The notes: a model not told the origin generated them from the sequence alone. Counted from the stretch's first letter, positions 51,841-60,977 are shown. The stretch is DNA of 64,000 bases from a bacterium (GCA_029565685.1 JAKQNR010000021.1:186001-250000); one strand, 5' to 3'. Numbers and translations: made by a program.

Positions 51841-53180
51841 TTTTTCGTTCCGGTCGCCTCTTTGTGTTTGGGTGGATTCGGATGCAACCGTTTTTTCTCT
51901 TCGCTGAGCGGCACCACCAGCACTTTGTCCACGCGGTTGCCGTCCATATCAACGACCTCGATGCGCAGACCGTTCCACTCCAAATGTTCTGCTGAAGAGG
52001 GGATGCGTCCCAGTTGCGCCATGATGAAACCGCCGAGGGTGAGAAAATTTCCTTCCGGATGAGCGTTGATTTCAAACAGCTCTTCAAATTCATCCATAGG
52101 CAACAACCCATCCAGCAGCCACGAACCATCGGTCCGTTGCACGATCATCGGCTCCTCGATGTCGTCAAAGGAGGGGATATCGCCCACTATCGCTTCGAGA
52201 ATGTCATAGACCGTGATAAAGCCCTGCACCACGCCGTATTCGTCCACCACCAGGGCGACATGGTGGCGTGATTTTTTAAAATTCTCCAGAGCTTTGAACG
52301 CCGGCGCGCTTTCCGGAATATACAGCGGAGCCCGCATCCATTTGCGCAGATCGAACTGGTCGTCTATCATCACACAGTTCAGAATATCTTTGGCCCGAAT
52401 GATGCCGAGCACGGTGTCCAGACTGCCGTCGCAGATGGGGAAACGGGAGTGGTCGCTCTCGCGGATGAGCCGCTGGATCTCCGGAAGCGTTTCGTTGATG
52501 TCGATCCAGACGATATCGCTGCGCGGCGTCATCAGCGCATCCACCCGTTTGTCGCTGAGGTCGAATACGCCTTCGATCATGTCGCGCTCCGCCTCCTCGA
52601 ACATGCCGTGCTCGATCCCCTGGTCGATCATCACTTTGATCTCTTCCTCAGAGACCGGCTGTTCCTTGATCACCGGCACGCCGAAGAGGCGCAATAGGCT
52701 TTCCGAGGACCAGGAGAGCAATTTGACGGCCGGTGCAGCGATCAGGGAGAGCAAACGCATGGGCCGGACGATCAAGCCGGCCACCCTTTCCGGATTGGTC
52801 AATGCGATCTGCTTGGGCAGCAGTTCGCCGATGATCAGAGAGAAATAGGTGATCGCCAGAACCACCGCGCCGAACGCCACTGCCTCCTGATACGGCGCCA
52901 GCCAGGAGAACGGCGCCAACAGCTGGGCCAGTCGGTTGGAAATCCTGGCGCCGCCGATGGCGCCCGCCATGATGCCGATCAGGGTAATGCCGATCTGAAT
53001 GGTGGAGAGAAAGCGGGAGGGCTGATCCACCAGCTTGAGAACGGCCGACGCTTTTTGATCGCCCTCCTGGGCAAGCTGATGCAGTCTGGTTTTACGAACC
53101 GAAACCACGGCGATTTCCGACATGGCGAAAATGCCGTTGGCGATGATCAGTATAAAGATGAGAATGATATCAACGATCAT
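51819..53180 (-). CDS. CNNM-domain/CBS-pair transporter-associated protein (HlyC/CorC family)
   Basis: A 453-aa membrane protein. An N-terminal CNNM/DUF21 domain with about four hydrophobic segments (1-190) includes MSEIAVVSVRKTRL. A pair of CBS domains (about 205-335, with VDALMTPRSD and HHVALVVDEYGVVQG) follows. A C-terminal CorC_HlyC domain (about 350-430) completes it. Homologues take part in Mg2+/Co2+ efflux or sodium-coupled magnesium export. A hydrophilic tail of about 25 residues ends the protein. It converges with the MtnX-like gene with overlapping 3' ends. Confidence 0.9.
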   Translation of the reverse strand: MIVDIILIFILIIANGIFAMSEIAVVSVRKTRLHQLAQEGDQKASAVLKLVDQPSRFLSTIQIGITLIGIMAGAIGGARISNRLAQLLAPFSWLAPYQEAVAFGAVVLAITYFSLIIGELLPKQIALTNPERVAGLIVRPMRLLSLIAAPAVKLLSWSSESLLRLFGVPVIKEQPVSEEEIKVMIDQGIEHGMFEEAERDMIEGVFDLSDKRVDALMTPRSDIVWIDINETLPEIQRLIRESDHSRFPICDGSLDTVLGIIRAKDILNCVMIDDQFDLRKWMRAPLYIPESAPAFKALENFKKSRHHVALVVDEYGVVQGFITVYDILEAIVGDIPSFDDIEEPMIVQRTDGSWLLDGLLPMDEFEELFEINAHPEGNFLTLGGFIMAQLGRIPSSAEHLEWNGLRIEVVDMDGNRVDKVLVVPLSEEKKRLHPNPPKHKEATGTKNQSSVSA

Positions 53181-53221
53181 GAATGTTGAATGATAGAATA
53201 ATAAATTTCATCATATTGATA

Positions 53222-53250
53222 TATATAAGTTACTGTTTTTTTAAGTTCAA
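53222..53250 (-). promoter_or_regulatory. Promoter for the CNNM gene (minus strand)
   Basis: On the minus strand TTGAAC (53250-53245) and TATATA (53227-53222) are 17 nt apart in an AT-rich 84-nt gap, about 42 nt before the ATG at 53180. Confidence 0.6.
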
Positions 53251-53264
53251 AGCAAGGGAAAAAT

Positions 53265-54098
53265 TTACCGGGCTTGTTTGGCCAGCATCCAGCGGATCGA
53301 ATAGTCCACTGTCTGTTTGCACAGCACTTCATTATGGAGTTCATGCAAGCAGTCCGGCCACAGTTTCAGGGTGCAGATGGGGCCGGCTCTTTCAGCGAAA
53401 AGACGGCTGGCATGAGGTGCGCAGATGGGATCGGCCTGGCCATGGGCGAGCAGCAAGGGACAGGCGATTTCCGCCGCATGGTCCAGGGCCCATTGTCCGG
53501 CATCGAGCATGGTGGTGACCAGACGAAGCGACACTCGGTTGTGGACCAGAGGATCGTGACGGTATTTTTCCACTACATCCTTTTCATGCGAGAGATGGCG
53601 GGGATTGATGTTGCTGTTGATGGTCATGGCAGGGGCGATGGCAGCCAATGTGTTCACCACTTTGACTTTCCATCGCGGCGGCTTTTGGCTCAGCTGCAGC
53701 AGGGGGCTGCTGGCCACAGCGCCGGAGACGCCCGGATGGCGGCGAAGCAAGTAGTTGATCACCAGATTGCCGCCCAGGCTGTGGCCGTAGAGAAACAGCG
53801 GCTGCGGCCCTTGCAGACGGACTTGTTGCACCAGGTCGTCCAGATCCTGCATCAGCGCTTCATAGCTGGGCGCATGACCGCGGCGGCCTCCCGAGTAGCC
53901 ATGGCCGCGCAGGTCCAGACCCTGTACATTAAAGCCTGCCCGGGTAAAGGTGCGCGCCACTGCCTCGTAGCGGCGGCAGTGCTCGCCGAGGCCGTGCACC
54001 AGGATCACCTGCGCCAGCGCCTGCTGGTCCGGGAACCAGGCGTGCACCGCTAACCGCAGGCCGTCAGCGGTCTTGAAAAACCGATGTTGATCAGGCAA
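53265..54098 (-). CDS. Alpha/beta hydrolase (lysophospholipase/monoacylglycerol lipase-like)
   Basis: A 277-aa cytoplasmic hydrolase. The nucleophile elbow is GHSLGGNLV (Ser near residue 119), and the lipase-like LDLRGHGYSGGRRGHA stretch is near 75. The catalytic Asp is in HGQADPICA and the catalytic His near the C-terminus in DCLHELHNE. It is similar to the Hydrolase_4 / serine aminopeptidase S33 group that cleaves lysophospholipids or monoglycerides. The start overlaps the 3' end of yhbY by 8 nt, so it is in the same transcript. Confidence 0.88.
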   Translation of the reverse strand: MPDQHRFFKTADGLRLAVHAWFPDQQALAQVILVHGLGEHCRRYEAVARTFTRAGFNVQGLDLRGHGYSGGRRGHAPSYEALMQDLDDLVQQVRLQGPQPLFLYGHSLGGNLVINYLLRRHPGVSGAVASSPLLQLSQKPPRWKVKVVNTLAAIAPAMTINSNINPRHLSHEKDVVEKYRHDPLVHNRVSLRLVTTMLDAGQWALDHAAEIACPLLLAHGQADPICAPHASRLFAERAGPICTLKLWPDCLHELHNEVLCKQTVDYSIRWMLAKQAR

Positions 54099-54390
54099 TG
54101 GGGATCTTTCTTTTTTCCGGATTAGGGTTCTGCTTATAATATATGGCGACGTTGCCGATCATTCCGATCAATTCGGCTTCCGTTCGTTCTCCGATGAGCT
54201 TGCTGAGGGTTTTTCTTTCTTCCTTGAATTCCATAAATTTGATTTTGATCAGTTCATGGGCGTCCAGGGCTTGGGAGATGGCGGCAATCAATTCCGGCGT
54301 CAAGCCGTTCTTTCCGATCTGGATCACCGGCTTTAAGGCGTTCGCCAGACCGAGCAGATAGGCTTTTTGCGACCCTTTTAAATGTTTCAT
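54091..54390 (-). CDS. yhbY: Ribosome assembly RNA-binding protein YhbY (CRM domain)
   Basis: A 99-aa CRS1/YhbY (CRM) domain protein that binds pre-50S particles. It has the LKGSQKAYLLGLA opening and IGKNGLTPEL (the GxxG-like loop). It continues with ELIKIKFME and ends with an IYYKQN strand. ATG 54390 has GAGGAAA 3-8 nt upstream; a TTG at 54402 lies within that site and is unlikely to be used. It is followed by the hydrolase with an 8-nt overlap. Confidence 0.92.
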   Translation of the reverse strand: MKHLKGSQKAYLLGLANALKPVIQIGKNGLTPELIAAISQALDAHELIKIKFMEFKEERKTLSKLIGERTEAELIGMIGNVAIYYKQNPNPEKRKIPIA

Positions 54391-54456
54391 GTCTTTCCTC
54401 AATACAGCTATTTATCCCCGGGGTTGCATTCCAGGCGCTCAAGACGATTCCCTCTA

Positions 54457-54485
54457 ACGATAAGCAGATTTGCATCCAATGTCAA
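54457..54485 (-). promoter_or_regulatory. Promoter for yhbY and the hydrolase (minus strand)
   Basis: A perfect TTGACA (54485-54480) and TATCGT (54462-54457) are 17 nt apart on the minus strand, about 67 nt before ATG 54390. Confidence 0.6.
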
Positions 54486-54655
54486 GTCTTTTTGCGCTGT
54501 AAAAACCGTGTTCAATCGGGCGTGAGCCCGGCCGAAGGCGCAAGCGGGTTCCCACCGGCCTGGGGAGAAGAAAATGTTGGTTTTCATCCTTGGAAAGCAT
54601 TACCTTTTAATCGATCTGTCAGGTGAACGGCTTACCTAACCAGGCGGGAGTTGCT

Positions 54656-55465
54656 ATGAAAGAATTCAGGGTCAATGCAAAAGGCGCGTTCAAGCTCAAA
54701 GACGTCAAGGCCGATTATGGCTCCGGCGACAAGGCGGAGACCAAAGAGAAGCTGCTGGCGTTGAACAAAGAGTTGGAGATGCTGCAGGAACAGCTGTATG
54801 CCGAGCACAAGCACAAAGTGCTCGTAATTCTGCAGGCTATGGACACAGGCGGTAAGGATGGCGTGATCCGGCATGTATTCGAGGGAGTGAATCCGCAAGG
54901 CGTTCGCGTCGCCGGTTTCAAGGCGCCGACTCCTCTGGAACTGGATCATGATTATCTCTGGCGCGTTCATCAACAGGCGCCGGCCAAGGGGGAACTGGTC
55001 ATTTTCAACCGCAGTCACTATGAGGATGTGCTGGTGGTGGCGGTTCATCAACTGGTCCCGGAAAAGGTTTGGTGCAAACGATATGATCAGATCAACGATT
55101 TTGAACGCATGCTGGCGGAAGAGGGAACCACTATCTGTAAATTTTTTCTCCACATCGATCTAGATGAACAGAAACAGCGGCTGCAGGAACGGCTGGAGAA
55201 TCCGGACAAGCAATGGAAATTCAATCCGGACGATCTGAAGGAACGCAAGCTCTGGCCTGAATATATGAAGGCTTATGAGGCGGTGCTGCGGCGGACCAGC
55301 ACCGACTGGGCGCCCTGGTATGTGGTGCCGTCGAATAAAAAATGGTTCCGCAACTATGTCGTGGCCTCGATACTGGTGAAAACGCTGCGTGGCTTGAATA
55401 TGAAATACCCCAAGGCGGATTTCGATCCATCCGCCATTCAGATCGATGGAACGGCCCTCCCATAA
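54656..55465 (+). CDS. Polyphosphate kinase 2 family protein
   Basis: A 269-aa PPK2. Walker A is AMDTGGKDG (about residues 62-70), the base-binding and catalytic NRSHYEDV lies near 120, and the DEQKQRLQERLENPDKQWKF lid (key parts DEQKQR, PDKQWKF) comes later. It transfers phosphate between polyphosphate and nucleotides (AMP/ADP to ADP/ATP or the reverse, depending on class). ATG 54656 has GGGAG 6 nt upstream. It precedes a cation diffusion facilitator by 14 nt. The class (I, II or III) was not determined. Confidence 0.92.
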   Translation: MKEFRVNAKGAFKLKDVKADYGSGDKAETKEKLLALNKELEMLQEQLYAEHKHKVLVILQAMDTGGKDGVIRHVFEGVNPQGVRVAGFKAPTPLELDHDYLWRVHQQAPAKGELVIFNRSHYEDVLVVAVHQLVPEKVWCKRYDQINDFERMLAEEGTTICKFFLHIDLDEQKQRLQERLENPDKQWKFNPDDLKERKLWPEYMKAYEAVLRRTSTDWAPWYVVPSNKKWFRNYVVASILVKTLRGLNMKYPKADFDPSAIQIDGTALP

Positions 55466-55479
55466 CGAAAGCAGGGATC

Positions 55480-56409
55480 ATGACGGCAATAACCGCATCT
55501 GAGCGGGAGCTGGACAAACGCCGGGTGGCGATGACCTCGGTTCTGGCGGCCATCGCTCTGACTGGATTGAAGGTGTTCATCGGCCTGGCGACCGGCAGTC
55601 TCGGCATACTGGCCGAGGCTGCGCATTCAGCGCTGGATATGGCCGCTGCAGTGGTGACTTATTTGGCGGTGCTCATCTCCGGCAAACCGGCTGATCATGA
55701 ACACCTCTACGGCCACGGCAAGGTGGAGAACCTGTCCGCGCTTTTTGAGACGTTGCTCTTGCTGGCCACCTGCATCTGGATCATCCATGAGGCGATCGAT
55801 CGCCTTTTCGTCAAGACGGTGGCGGTGGAGGCTTCGGCCGCGGCCTTTGCGGTGATGATCGTCTCGATCATTGTGGATGTGAACCGTTCGCGCATGCTTT
55901 CGCGGGCGGCGCGGGAGCATAACAGCCAAGCCCTGGAAGCCGATGCACTCCATTTCAGAACAGATATCTATAGCTCGCTGGTGGTGCTGCTGGGCCTGGC
56001 GCTGGTTAAAATCGGCGAATGGTTCCCGCATCTGATCCTTCTGCAAAAAGCGGATGCCTTCGCGGCGTTAGGCGTCGCCTTGATCGTCATTTACATCAGC
56101 ATGGCGTTGGCAAAACGAACGGTGGCCGCGCTGTTGGATGCTGCACCGGCCGGCCTGCTCGAAAACATCACTGCGCTGATTTGCCGCCAGGACGGCGTGA
56201 TCGACTGCCATAAGGTGCGCATCCGCCACTCCGGCCCCAAACTGTTCATCGACGCACATGTGCTGGTGGACGGCAATCAGAGCCTGCGCAGAGCGCATGA
56301 TCTGACCGAAGTGATCGAAAGCGCCATTCGCAGTCAACTGCCTAATACGGATGTGACGGTGCACGTGGAGCCCTATCTGGATGCGGAGAAACAGCAAACG
56401 GGGCCTTGA
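55480..56409 (+). CDS. Cation diffusion facilitator family transporter
   Basis: A 309-aa CDF protein with six hydrophobic segments and a C-terminal cytoplasmic domain. The zinc-site pairs are HSALDM (TM2) and HFRTDI (TM5), with the ADHEHLYGHGKVE loop typical of FieF/ZitB types. It exports divalent metals such as Zn2+ or Fe2+ by proton exchange. The long frame from 55342 overlaps PPK2, and ATG 55480 with GCAGGG just upstream is preferred. Proximity to PPK2 could link metal and polyphosphate handling, which is inference. Confidence 0.93.
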   Translation: MTAITASERELDKRRVAMTSVLAAIALTGLKVFIGLATGSLGILAEAAHSALDMAAAVVTYLAVLISGKPADHEHLYGHGKVENLSALFETLLLLATCIWIIHEAIDRLFVKTVAVEASAAAFAVMIVSIIVDVNRSRMLSRAAREHNSQALEADALHFRTDIYSSLVVLLGLALVKIGEWFPHLILLQKADAFAALGVALIVIYISMALAKRTVAALLDAAPAGLLENITALICRQDGVIDCHKVRIRHSGPKLFIDAHVLVDGNQSLRRAHDLTEVIESAIRSQLPNTDVTVHVEPYLDAEKQQTGP

Positions 56410-56458
56410 TCGTCAAGAGGGTATGGTCGATCATGAAGGCGGCAGCGTCTCTGGGCGT

Positions 56459-56479
56459 AAACCGCGGCGCTGCGGTTTT
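56459..56479 (+). terminator. Terminator-like hairpin after the cation exporter
   Basis: AAACCGC (56459-56465) pairs with GCGGTTT (56472-56478) around GGCGCT. The final TTTT continues as ATTT. A short stem of moderate strength, 50 nt after the stop. Confidence 0.5.
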
Positions 56480-56501
56480 ATTTCCCAGAAAATAACAAGG
56501 A

Positions 56502-56756
56502 TGATTCAACACGGCTCACATTCTAATCATTGAAGACGAGCCGAAGCCGGCCGATGGCCGGCTGAAATTTTTCTCCACCCAGAGGGCCGGGTCATCCGCT
56601 GGGAAGAGCTGCTCGACAAGGTTTGGGGATACGATCATCCGCCGGATAGCCGCACTGTGAATAACTTTCATACTTTGCGTAAAAGTTGAAATCAATGCCA
56701 AAGCGGCGCGCCATTTTATCATGGTGCAGAGAATGAGGTGCCGATTTCTGCGCTAA
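56502..56756 (+). pseudogene. Decayed OmpR-family response regulator
   Basis: Three reading frames together spell fragments of one gene. From 56511 the frame reads AHILIIEDEPK, the usual start of a receiver domain. From about 56567 a second frame reads LHPEGRVIRWEELLDKVWGY, then DSRTVNNFHTLRKS before a stop at 56687. This is the winged-helix domain of OmpR/PhoB regulators. From 56679 a third frame continues KVEINAKAARHFIMVQRM to TAA at 56754, like the final helix and hairpin. Nearly the whole receiver (about 100 residues or more) is missing and two frameshifts are present; one is at a T5 run. ATG 56501 is out of frame. No kinase gene is adjacent. The remaining 56410-56880 shows no other gene. 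Confidence 0.7.
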
Positions 56757-56880
56757 AAGTGCGCTTGCATTTTAGCTAAAAAGCATGTAACATTATTCCT
56801 GCCGGTGCGCAGCAGAGGCAGTCGACCCTGCTTGAAACACTGGTACGCCCTACCGAACGGACTGGAGAAACGGATTTAGC

Positions 56881-58431
56881 ATGCGGATTCTATGGTTTTG
56901 TCTTTTGCCCGGCATGCTGTCGGCCGGCGGGCCGTCACAGACAGCGCTCAATGCCATCACGCCGGAGGCTGTCCGGTCCATCGTGGCTTATCTGGCGGCC
57001 GATTCGCTCAAAGGCCGCAACACTCCAAGCCCGGAACTGGATCGCTGTGCCGAGTTTTTGGCTGAACGGTTCCGCGCTTATGGCCTGCAGCCGGTGAACG
57101 GCAGCTATTTTCAATCCGTGCCCATTCATCGCATTCACCTCGGCGACAGCAACCGTGTCACGCTGCGCGGTCAGGATGGTGTGGAGAAAACACTGGCGAT
57201 CAAAAAGGATTTTGTTCCGTTTGAAATCACCGCTGACCGCGAAGTGCGCGGCGACATCGTCTTCGTCGGGTACGGCATCTCGGCCCCGGAGTTCGACTAT
57301 GATGATTACGCCGGCATCGATGTGGCCGGCAAGATCGTGCTGGCGCTCAAGGGCGGACCGAACGAGCAAAAACCGGACAGCCCCTTTTCAAGCCAGAAAC
57401 GCTCGCCGGCGGTCACGCTCAAGGAAAAAGTCAAATGCGCCATGGACCACGGCGCCGTCGGGTTCATGCTGGTCACCAATCCTCTGCGTTCCAGCCTGCT
57501 CAAACCGACCGGCTTTCCCTGGCCGAGTCTCAGCAAAAGCTTTCCAGCCGACGCCTTGCCGGTTGCGCTGGGGAAAACGGAAGGGCAAAAGATGCCCTGC
57601 ATTCAAATCGGAGAAGAGCCGATCAGAACTCTATTCGGCAGTGTGGAGGCCTGCAAGGCTCTGGCGCAGCGCATCGACAGCCTCGGGCAGCCGCACTCCC
57701 AGACCCTCGCCCATCAGGCGGTTCTACGCACCTCTGTCACGACGGAAATCCAGTACGCCCGCAATGTGGTGGCCCAACTGCCGGGTTCCCAGGACGGTGC
57801 AAATAAGGATTGGCTGGTGGTCGGCGCGCATTATGATCATGTCGGCATCCGTCAGAATACGCCGGCCGGTCAGGACAGCATTCATAACGGCGCCGACGAC
57901 AATGCCTCCGGCACCGCGGCCATGATGATGCTCGCGGCTGCGTTCAGCCAGGAAAAGAACCGGCCTAAACGCAGCGTGCTGTTCATGGCGTTCGCCGGCG
58001 AGGAGCGCGGCTTTTTCGGCTCTAAAACCTATGTAGCCGATCCTCTGGTTCCACTGGAGCACACGGTCGCCATGATCAACCTGGACATGGTCGGCCGAAA
58101 CCGCGTGGACAGTCTGACGGTTTTCGGCCGGCACAACGCCCCGGAATTATGGGCGGTCGTGGAAAAGGAAAACCGGCATATCGGATTTAAATTGTCCGCC
58201 GGCAGCGTCAAGGATTCGGGAGGCAGCGATCATATGCCGTTCAACGAGCAAAAGATTCCGACTCTGTTCTTTCATACCGGACTGCATGCGGACTATCACC
58301 AGGTCAGCGATCAAGCGGAAAAGATCAATTATGGCAAGCTGACCCTGGCGGCCAAACTGGCCTATCGCACCGTTCACCGGCTGGCCGACTCGGATATTCG
58401 GCCGGTGTTGCACGATACGCACATACCCTGA
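56881..58431 (+). CDS. Exported M28-family zinc aminopeptidase with PA domain
   Basis: A 516-aa protein. A short signal (residues 1 to about 15) is followed by a PA-type insert (about 120-270, VFVGYGISAPEFDYDDYAG, GKIVL). The M28 core has GAHYDHVG (His/Asp ligand), NGADDNASGTAA (bridging Asp), AGEERGFFGS (catalytic Glu), NLDMVGR and the final FHTGLHADYHQ (His). It removes N-terminal amino acids or dipeptides in the periplasm or outside. It starts a run of envelope hydrolases (with M24, MBL and M48 genes). The ATG has only GGAGAAACGG upstream. Confidence 0.92.
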   Translation: MRILWFCLLPGMLSAGGPSQTALNAITPEAVRSIVAYLAADSLKGRNTPSPELDRCAEFLAERFRAYGLQPVNGSYFQSVPIHRIHLGDSNRVTLRGQDGVEKTLAIKKDFVPFEITADREVRGDIVFVGYGISAPEFDYDDYAGIDVAGKIVLALKGGPNEQKPDSPFSSQKRSPAVTLKEKVKCAMDHGAVGFMLVTNPLRSSLLKPTGFPWPSLSKSFPADALPVALGKTEGQKMPCIQIGEEPIRTLFGSVEACKALAQRIDSLGQPHSQTLAHQAVLRTSVTTEIQYARNVVAQLPGSQDGANKDWLVVGAHYDHVGIRQNTPAGQDSIHNGADDNASGTAAMMMLAAAFSQEKNRPKRSVLFMAFAGEERGFFGSKTYVADPLVPLEHTVAMINLDMVGRNRVDSLTVFGRHNAPELWAVVEKENRHIGFKLSAGSVKDSGGSDHMPFNEQKIPTLFFHTGLHADYHQVSDQAEKINYGKLTLAAKLAYRTVHRLADSDIRPVLHDTHIP

Positions 58432-58476
58432 CAACGCGGTTCGCAGACACCGCACTTAAACGAGGGAGAACCTACG

Positions 58477-59319
58477 ATGAAAAAAGTGATGATTTGGTTG
58501 ACTCTGACTTGGATAGTCTCCGCCGGTTGGGCGCAGACTAAATCCTCCTTCACCTATCGCTATGAACCGGGACAAACCTATCGTTACCTGATGGTCGCGG
58601 ATATCAGAATGGTGATGGATATGAGCGGGCGGAACTTTGAAACCACTTCGACCGGACGAATGCTCATCTCCTTAAAAGCGGTCGAACGAAACAGCGACGG
58701 CGACCTCTCTTTCGAAGCCTGGTACGATTCTCTGACGATCTCGATCAAGAGCATGCAGATGGATACCACCATGCTCCTAAACGATCTGTTGGGCAAACGC
58801 GTTAAACTGGTCGTCAACCAATACGGTCGTACCAAATCCTTGACCGCCATCGATTCTCTGAATAGCAATCCGATGATTCAGAGAGTGATGAACAGCGATC
58901 CGCATATCTATCTGCGCCGGCTGTTGACCGACCTGCCGGACCAGCCCATGGCGATAAACGATAAATGGACCAACACCCAGAAGGATACGACCAAACAAGC
59001 CAACATGCAGATCGTTGTCGAGCCCGCCATTGAATACACCCTGGCCGGCGCCGAGACTGTTAACGGCGAACCCTGTTCGCGCTTCACTCTGGCCGGACCA
59101 TTGAGCCTCACCGGCAAGGGCAATCAGATGGGCGCTGATTTCTTTATCGAGGGAGACGGAACCACCAAGGGATTTTTGCTCTATAACGAAAAAAAGGGCA
59201 TCCTCGCCGCCGTGGAGGGCTCTACGGAGCAGGTCACCAGCATCGCCATCAGCGGGGGCGCAAACATGACCATGACCCAAACTCAAACCATGAACCACAA
59301 ACTGAGTCTGTTGCCCTAA
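58477..59319 (+). CDS. Exported protein, DUF6263-like
   Basis: A 280-aa protein with a signal peptide (residues 1 to about 19, ending SAGWAQ). It has a beta-rich body containing YRYEPGQTYRYLM near 26 and repeated strands to the end. The overall layout (N-terminal Y-x-P-G-x-x-Y, LPDQPMAINDKWTN near 155, then a second beta region with GEPCSRF) resembles the DUF6263 group. No catalytic motif is visible. It lies between M28 and M24 peptidase genes and is likely co-transcribed with them. Confidence 0.6.
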   Translation: MKKVMIWLTLTWIVSAGWAQTKSSFTYRYEPGQTYRYLMVADIRMVMDMSGRNFETTSTGRMLISLKAVERNSDGDLSFEAWYDSLTISIKSMQMDTTMLLNDLLGKRVKLVVNQYGRTKSLTAIDSLNSNPMIQRVMNSDPHIYLRRLLTDLPDQPMAINDKWTNTQKDTTKQANMQIVVEPAIEYTLAGAETVNGEPCSRFTLAGPLSLTGKGNQMGADFFIEGDGTTKGFLLYNEKKGILAAVEGSTEQVTSIAISGGANMTMTQTQTMNHKLSLLP

Positions 59320-59353
59320 CGACGCAGCACACTTGACGCTCGTGGAGCGATCC

Positions 59354-60730
59354 ATGAAAAAGCACTTTCGAGTCTATCTTTTACTCGGCTCGTCTCTTTT
59401 TGCCGCTGAGCCGGGCGCTCTGCAGACGCCGGATACGCTTTACACGCAGCGTTGTCGTCAGGTTCTGCAACAAATGGACAGCACCGACCTGATGCTGGTC
59501 GCTTCGGCCGGCGTCAAAAATCGTTGCGGCGATGTCGACTATCCCTATCGGCAGGACAGCAACATGCTGTATTTGTGCGGATGGCGGCATCCATCCGCGC
59601 TGCTGATGCTCAGTCCCCGTGGAGTGAACGTCGGCGGCAAGGCGATGCACACGATTTGCTTTTACAACAGCAAGGCCCTTGAGTCCACTGCCTACCACAG
59701 GCCGCCGCGTCTGGCCGCCGTATGCGACACTATGCTCGCCTTGGACCGGTTTGATGCGTCCCTCTCCCAGGCCCTGTCCGGCATCCGCACCTTGTATTAT
59801 TCCCTCCCCAAACCGGTTTTCGTTCAGGAACCGGTCACGGGTAAGCACTTTTTTCTCGATCGAGAGCTGCGAAAAGCCTTGCGCAACCAATACCCCGGCC
59901 TGACCATCAAGCCGGTGGCAGAACCGCTCAACCGGCTGCGGCAGATCAAGAGCGATGCGGAGATTCGCCTGCTGCAGAAAGCCGTCGATATCACGGCCGC
60001 TGGTCTGCGCGAGGCGATCAAGAGCGCTGAGCCGGGCATGTACGAATATGAGTTGCAGGCGGTCATCGAATATGCGTACCAACGGTTCGGCGCTGCGAGC
60101 CCCGGCTTTCCCAGCATCATCGGCTCAGGACCCAATGCGCTGATTTTGCATTACGACGACAATGACCGTCGAATGCAGGCAGGCGATATGGTGGTGATGG
60201 ACGTGGGCGCAGAGTACAACGGCTATTCGGCGGATATCACCCGCACCATTCCCGTGAGCGGCGTGTTCACCGAGGGCCAGCGTGAGCTCTATGAAGCGGT
60301 GCTCACCATGCAAAAAGAGACGCTGGCGGTGATGAAGCCCGGCGTCAGCCGCCGCGCGGTTGAAGAAAAAACCCGGGAGGTGTGCAGCCGGGAGTTGATG
60401 CGCCTGGGGTTGATCAAAAAGGCGGAAGAGGCCAAACGCTTTTTGCCGCACGGGGTGAGCCATGACATCGGTCTCGAGGTGCATGATGTCAGCAGCCGGG
60501 AGGTGCTCGAGGTCGGCATGGTGGTGACTCTGGAGCCGGGCTTGTATATCCCTGCTGACGATCCTGCCATTCCGGCGAAATACCGCTCCATCGGCATTCG
60601 CATCGAGGACGATGTATGGATCGTGGAAGGCGGCAACCGAGTGATCACCTCCGGATTGGTCAAAGAGGTCAAAGATATTGAAAAGCTGATGAAGCAAAAG
60701 GGTCTGGGAAACCAGCCCCTGTCTTTATGA
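59354..60730 (+). CDS. pepP: M24-family Xaa-Pro aminopeptidase
   Basis: A 458-aa metallopeptidase that removes an N-terminal residue before proline. A creatinase-like N-domain (about 20-185, ending in FVQEPVTG) precedes the pita-bread fold. Dinuclear metal ligands are two Asp in VMDVGAEYNGYSADITRT, the His in HGVSHDIGLEVHD, Glu in TLEPG, and Glu in IRIEDD. An N-terminal hydrophobic stretch (MKKHFRVYLLLGSSLFAAEP) suggests export, unlike E. coli PepP. ATG 59354 has TGGAG 7 nt upstream. It overlaps the next small frame by 4 nt. Confidence 0.92.
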   Translation: MKKHFRVYLLLGSSLFAAEPGALQTPDTLYTQRCRQVLQQMDSTDLMLVASAGVKNRCGDVDYPYRQDSNMLYLCGWRHPSALLMLSPRGVNVGGKAMHTICFYNSKALESTAYHRPPRLAAVCDTMLALDRFDASLSQALSGIRTLYYSLPKPVFVQEPVTGKHFFLDRELRKALRNQYPGLTIKPVAEPLNRLRQIKSDAEIRLLQKAVDITAAGLREAIKSAEPGMYEYELQAVIEYAYQRFGAASPGFPSIIGSGPNALILHYDDNDRRMQAGDMVVMDVGAEYNGYSADITRTIPVSGVFTEGQRELYEAVLTMQKETLAVMKPGVSRRAVEEKTREVCSRELMRLGLIKKAEEAKRFLPHGVSHDIGLEVHDVSSREVLEVGMVVTLEPGLYIPADDPAIPAKYRSIGIRIEDDVWIVEGGNRVITSGLVKEVKDIEKLMKQKGLGNQPLSL

Positions 60731-60966
60731 TTCGTTCGCAGTACCTGCGTAGACCGGACCCTACCCTTGCCATTGCTCTTTGCCCCATTGTAGCGGAGAA
60801 CAACCATGGTCTGGTCCGCAGTTTCGTGCAACGGTGCGAGTCAGCATCCCTCATTCAAGAGGTTGATGATGAGGCGGCGATGTTTTATGAAAACCGGAAA
60901 AATCAATTTCTCACCGACACTCGGGCCAACGTGGCCTATGTGCGCAAGACCTTCGGTCTAGGTTGA
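60727..60966 (+). CDS. Small protein of unknown function
   Basis: A 79-aa frame whose ATG overlaps the pepP stop (ATGA). The C-terminal half is polar and charged (VDDEAAMFYENRKNQ, then TRANVAYVRKTFGLG) and could be a helical protein. The N-terminal half is low in recognisable features. It ends 11 nt before the MBL gene. The coupling overlap argues for a real gene, but no family was recognised, and it could also be a decayed fragment. Confidence 0.4.
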   Translation: MIRSQYLRRPDPTLAIALCPIVAENNHGLVRSFVQRCESASLIQEVDDEAAMFYENRKNQFLTDTRANVAYVRKTFGLG

Positions 60967-60977
60967 AAGGAACGCTG

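Noticed and set aside
54520-54580. GC-rich imperfect inverted repeat before PPK2
   Set aside because: The pairing (CCCGGCC with GGCCTGGG) has a long loop and a mismatch, with no T-run, so it was not called.
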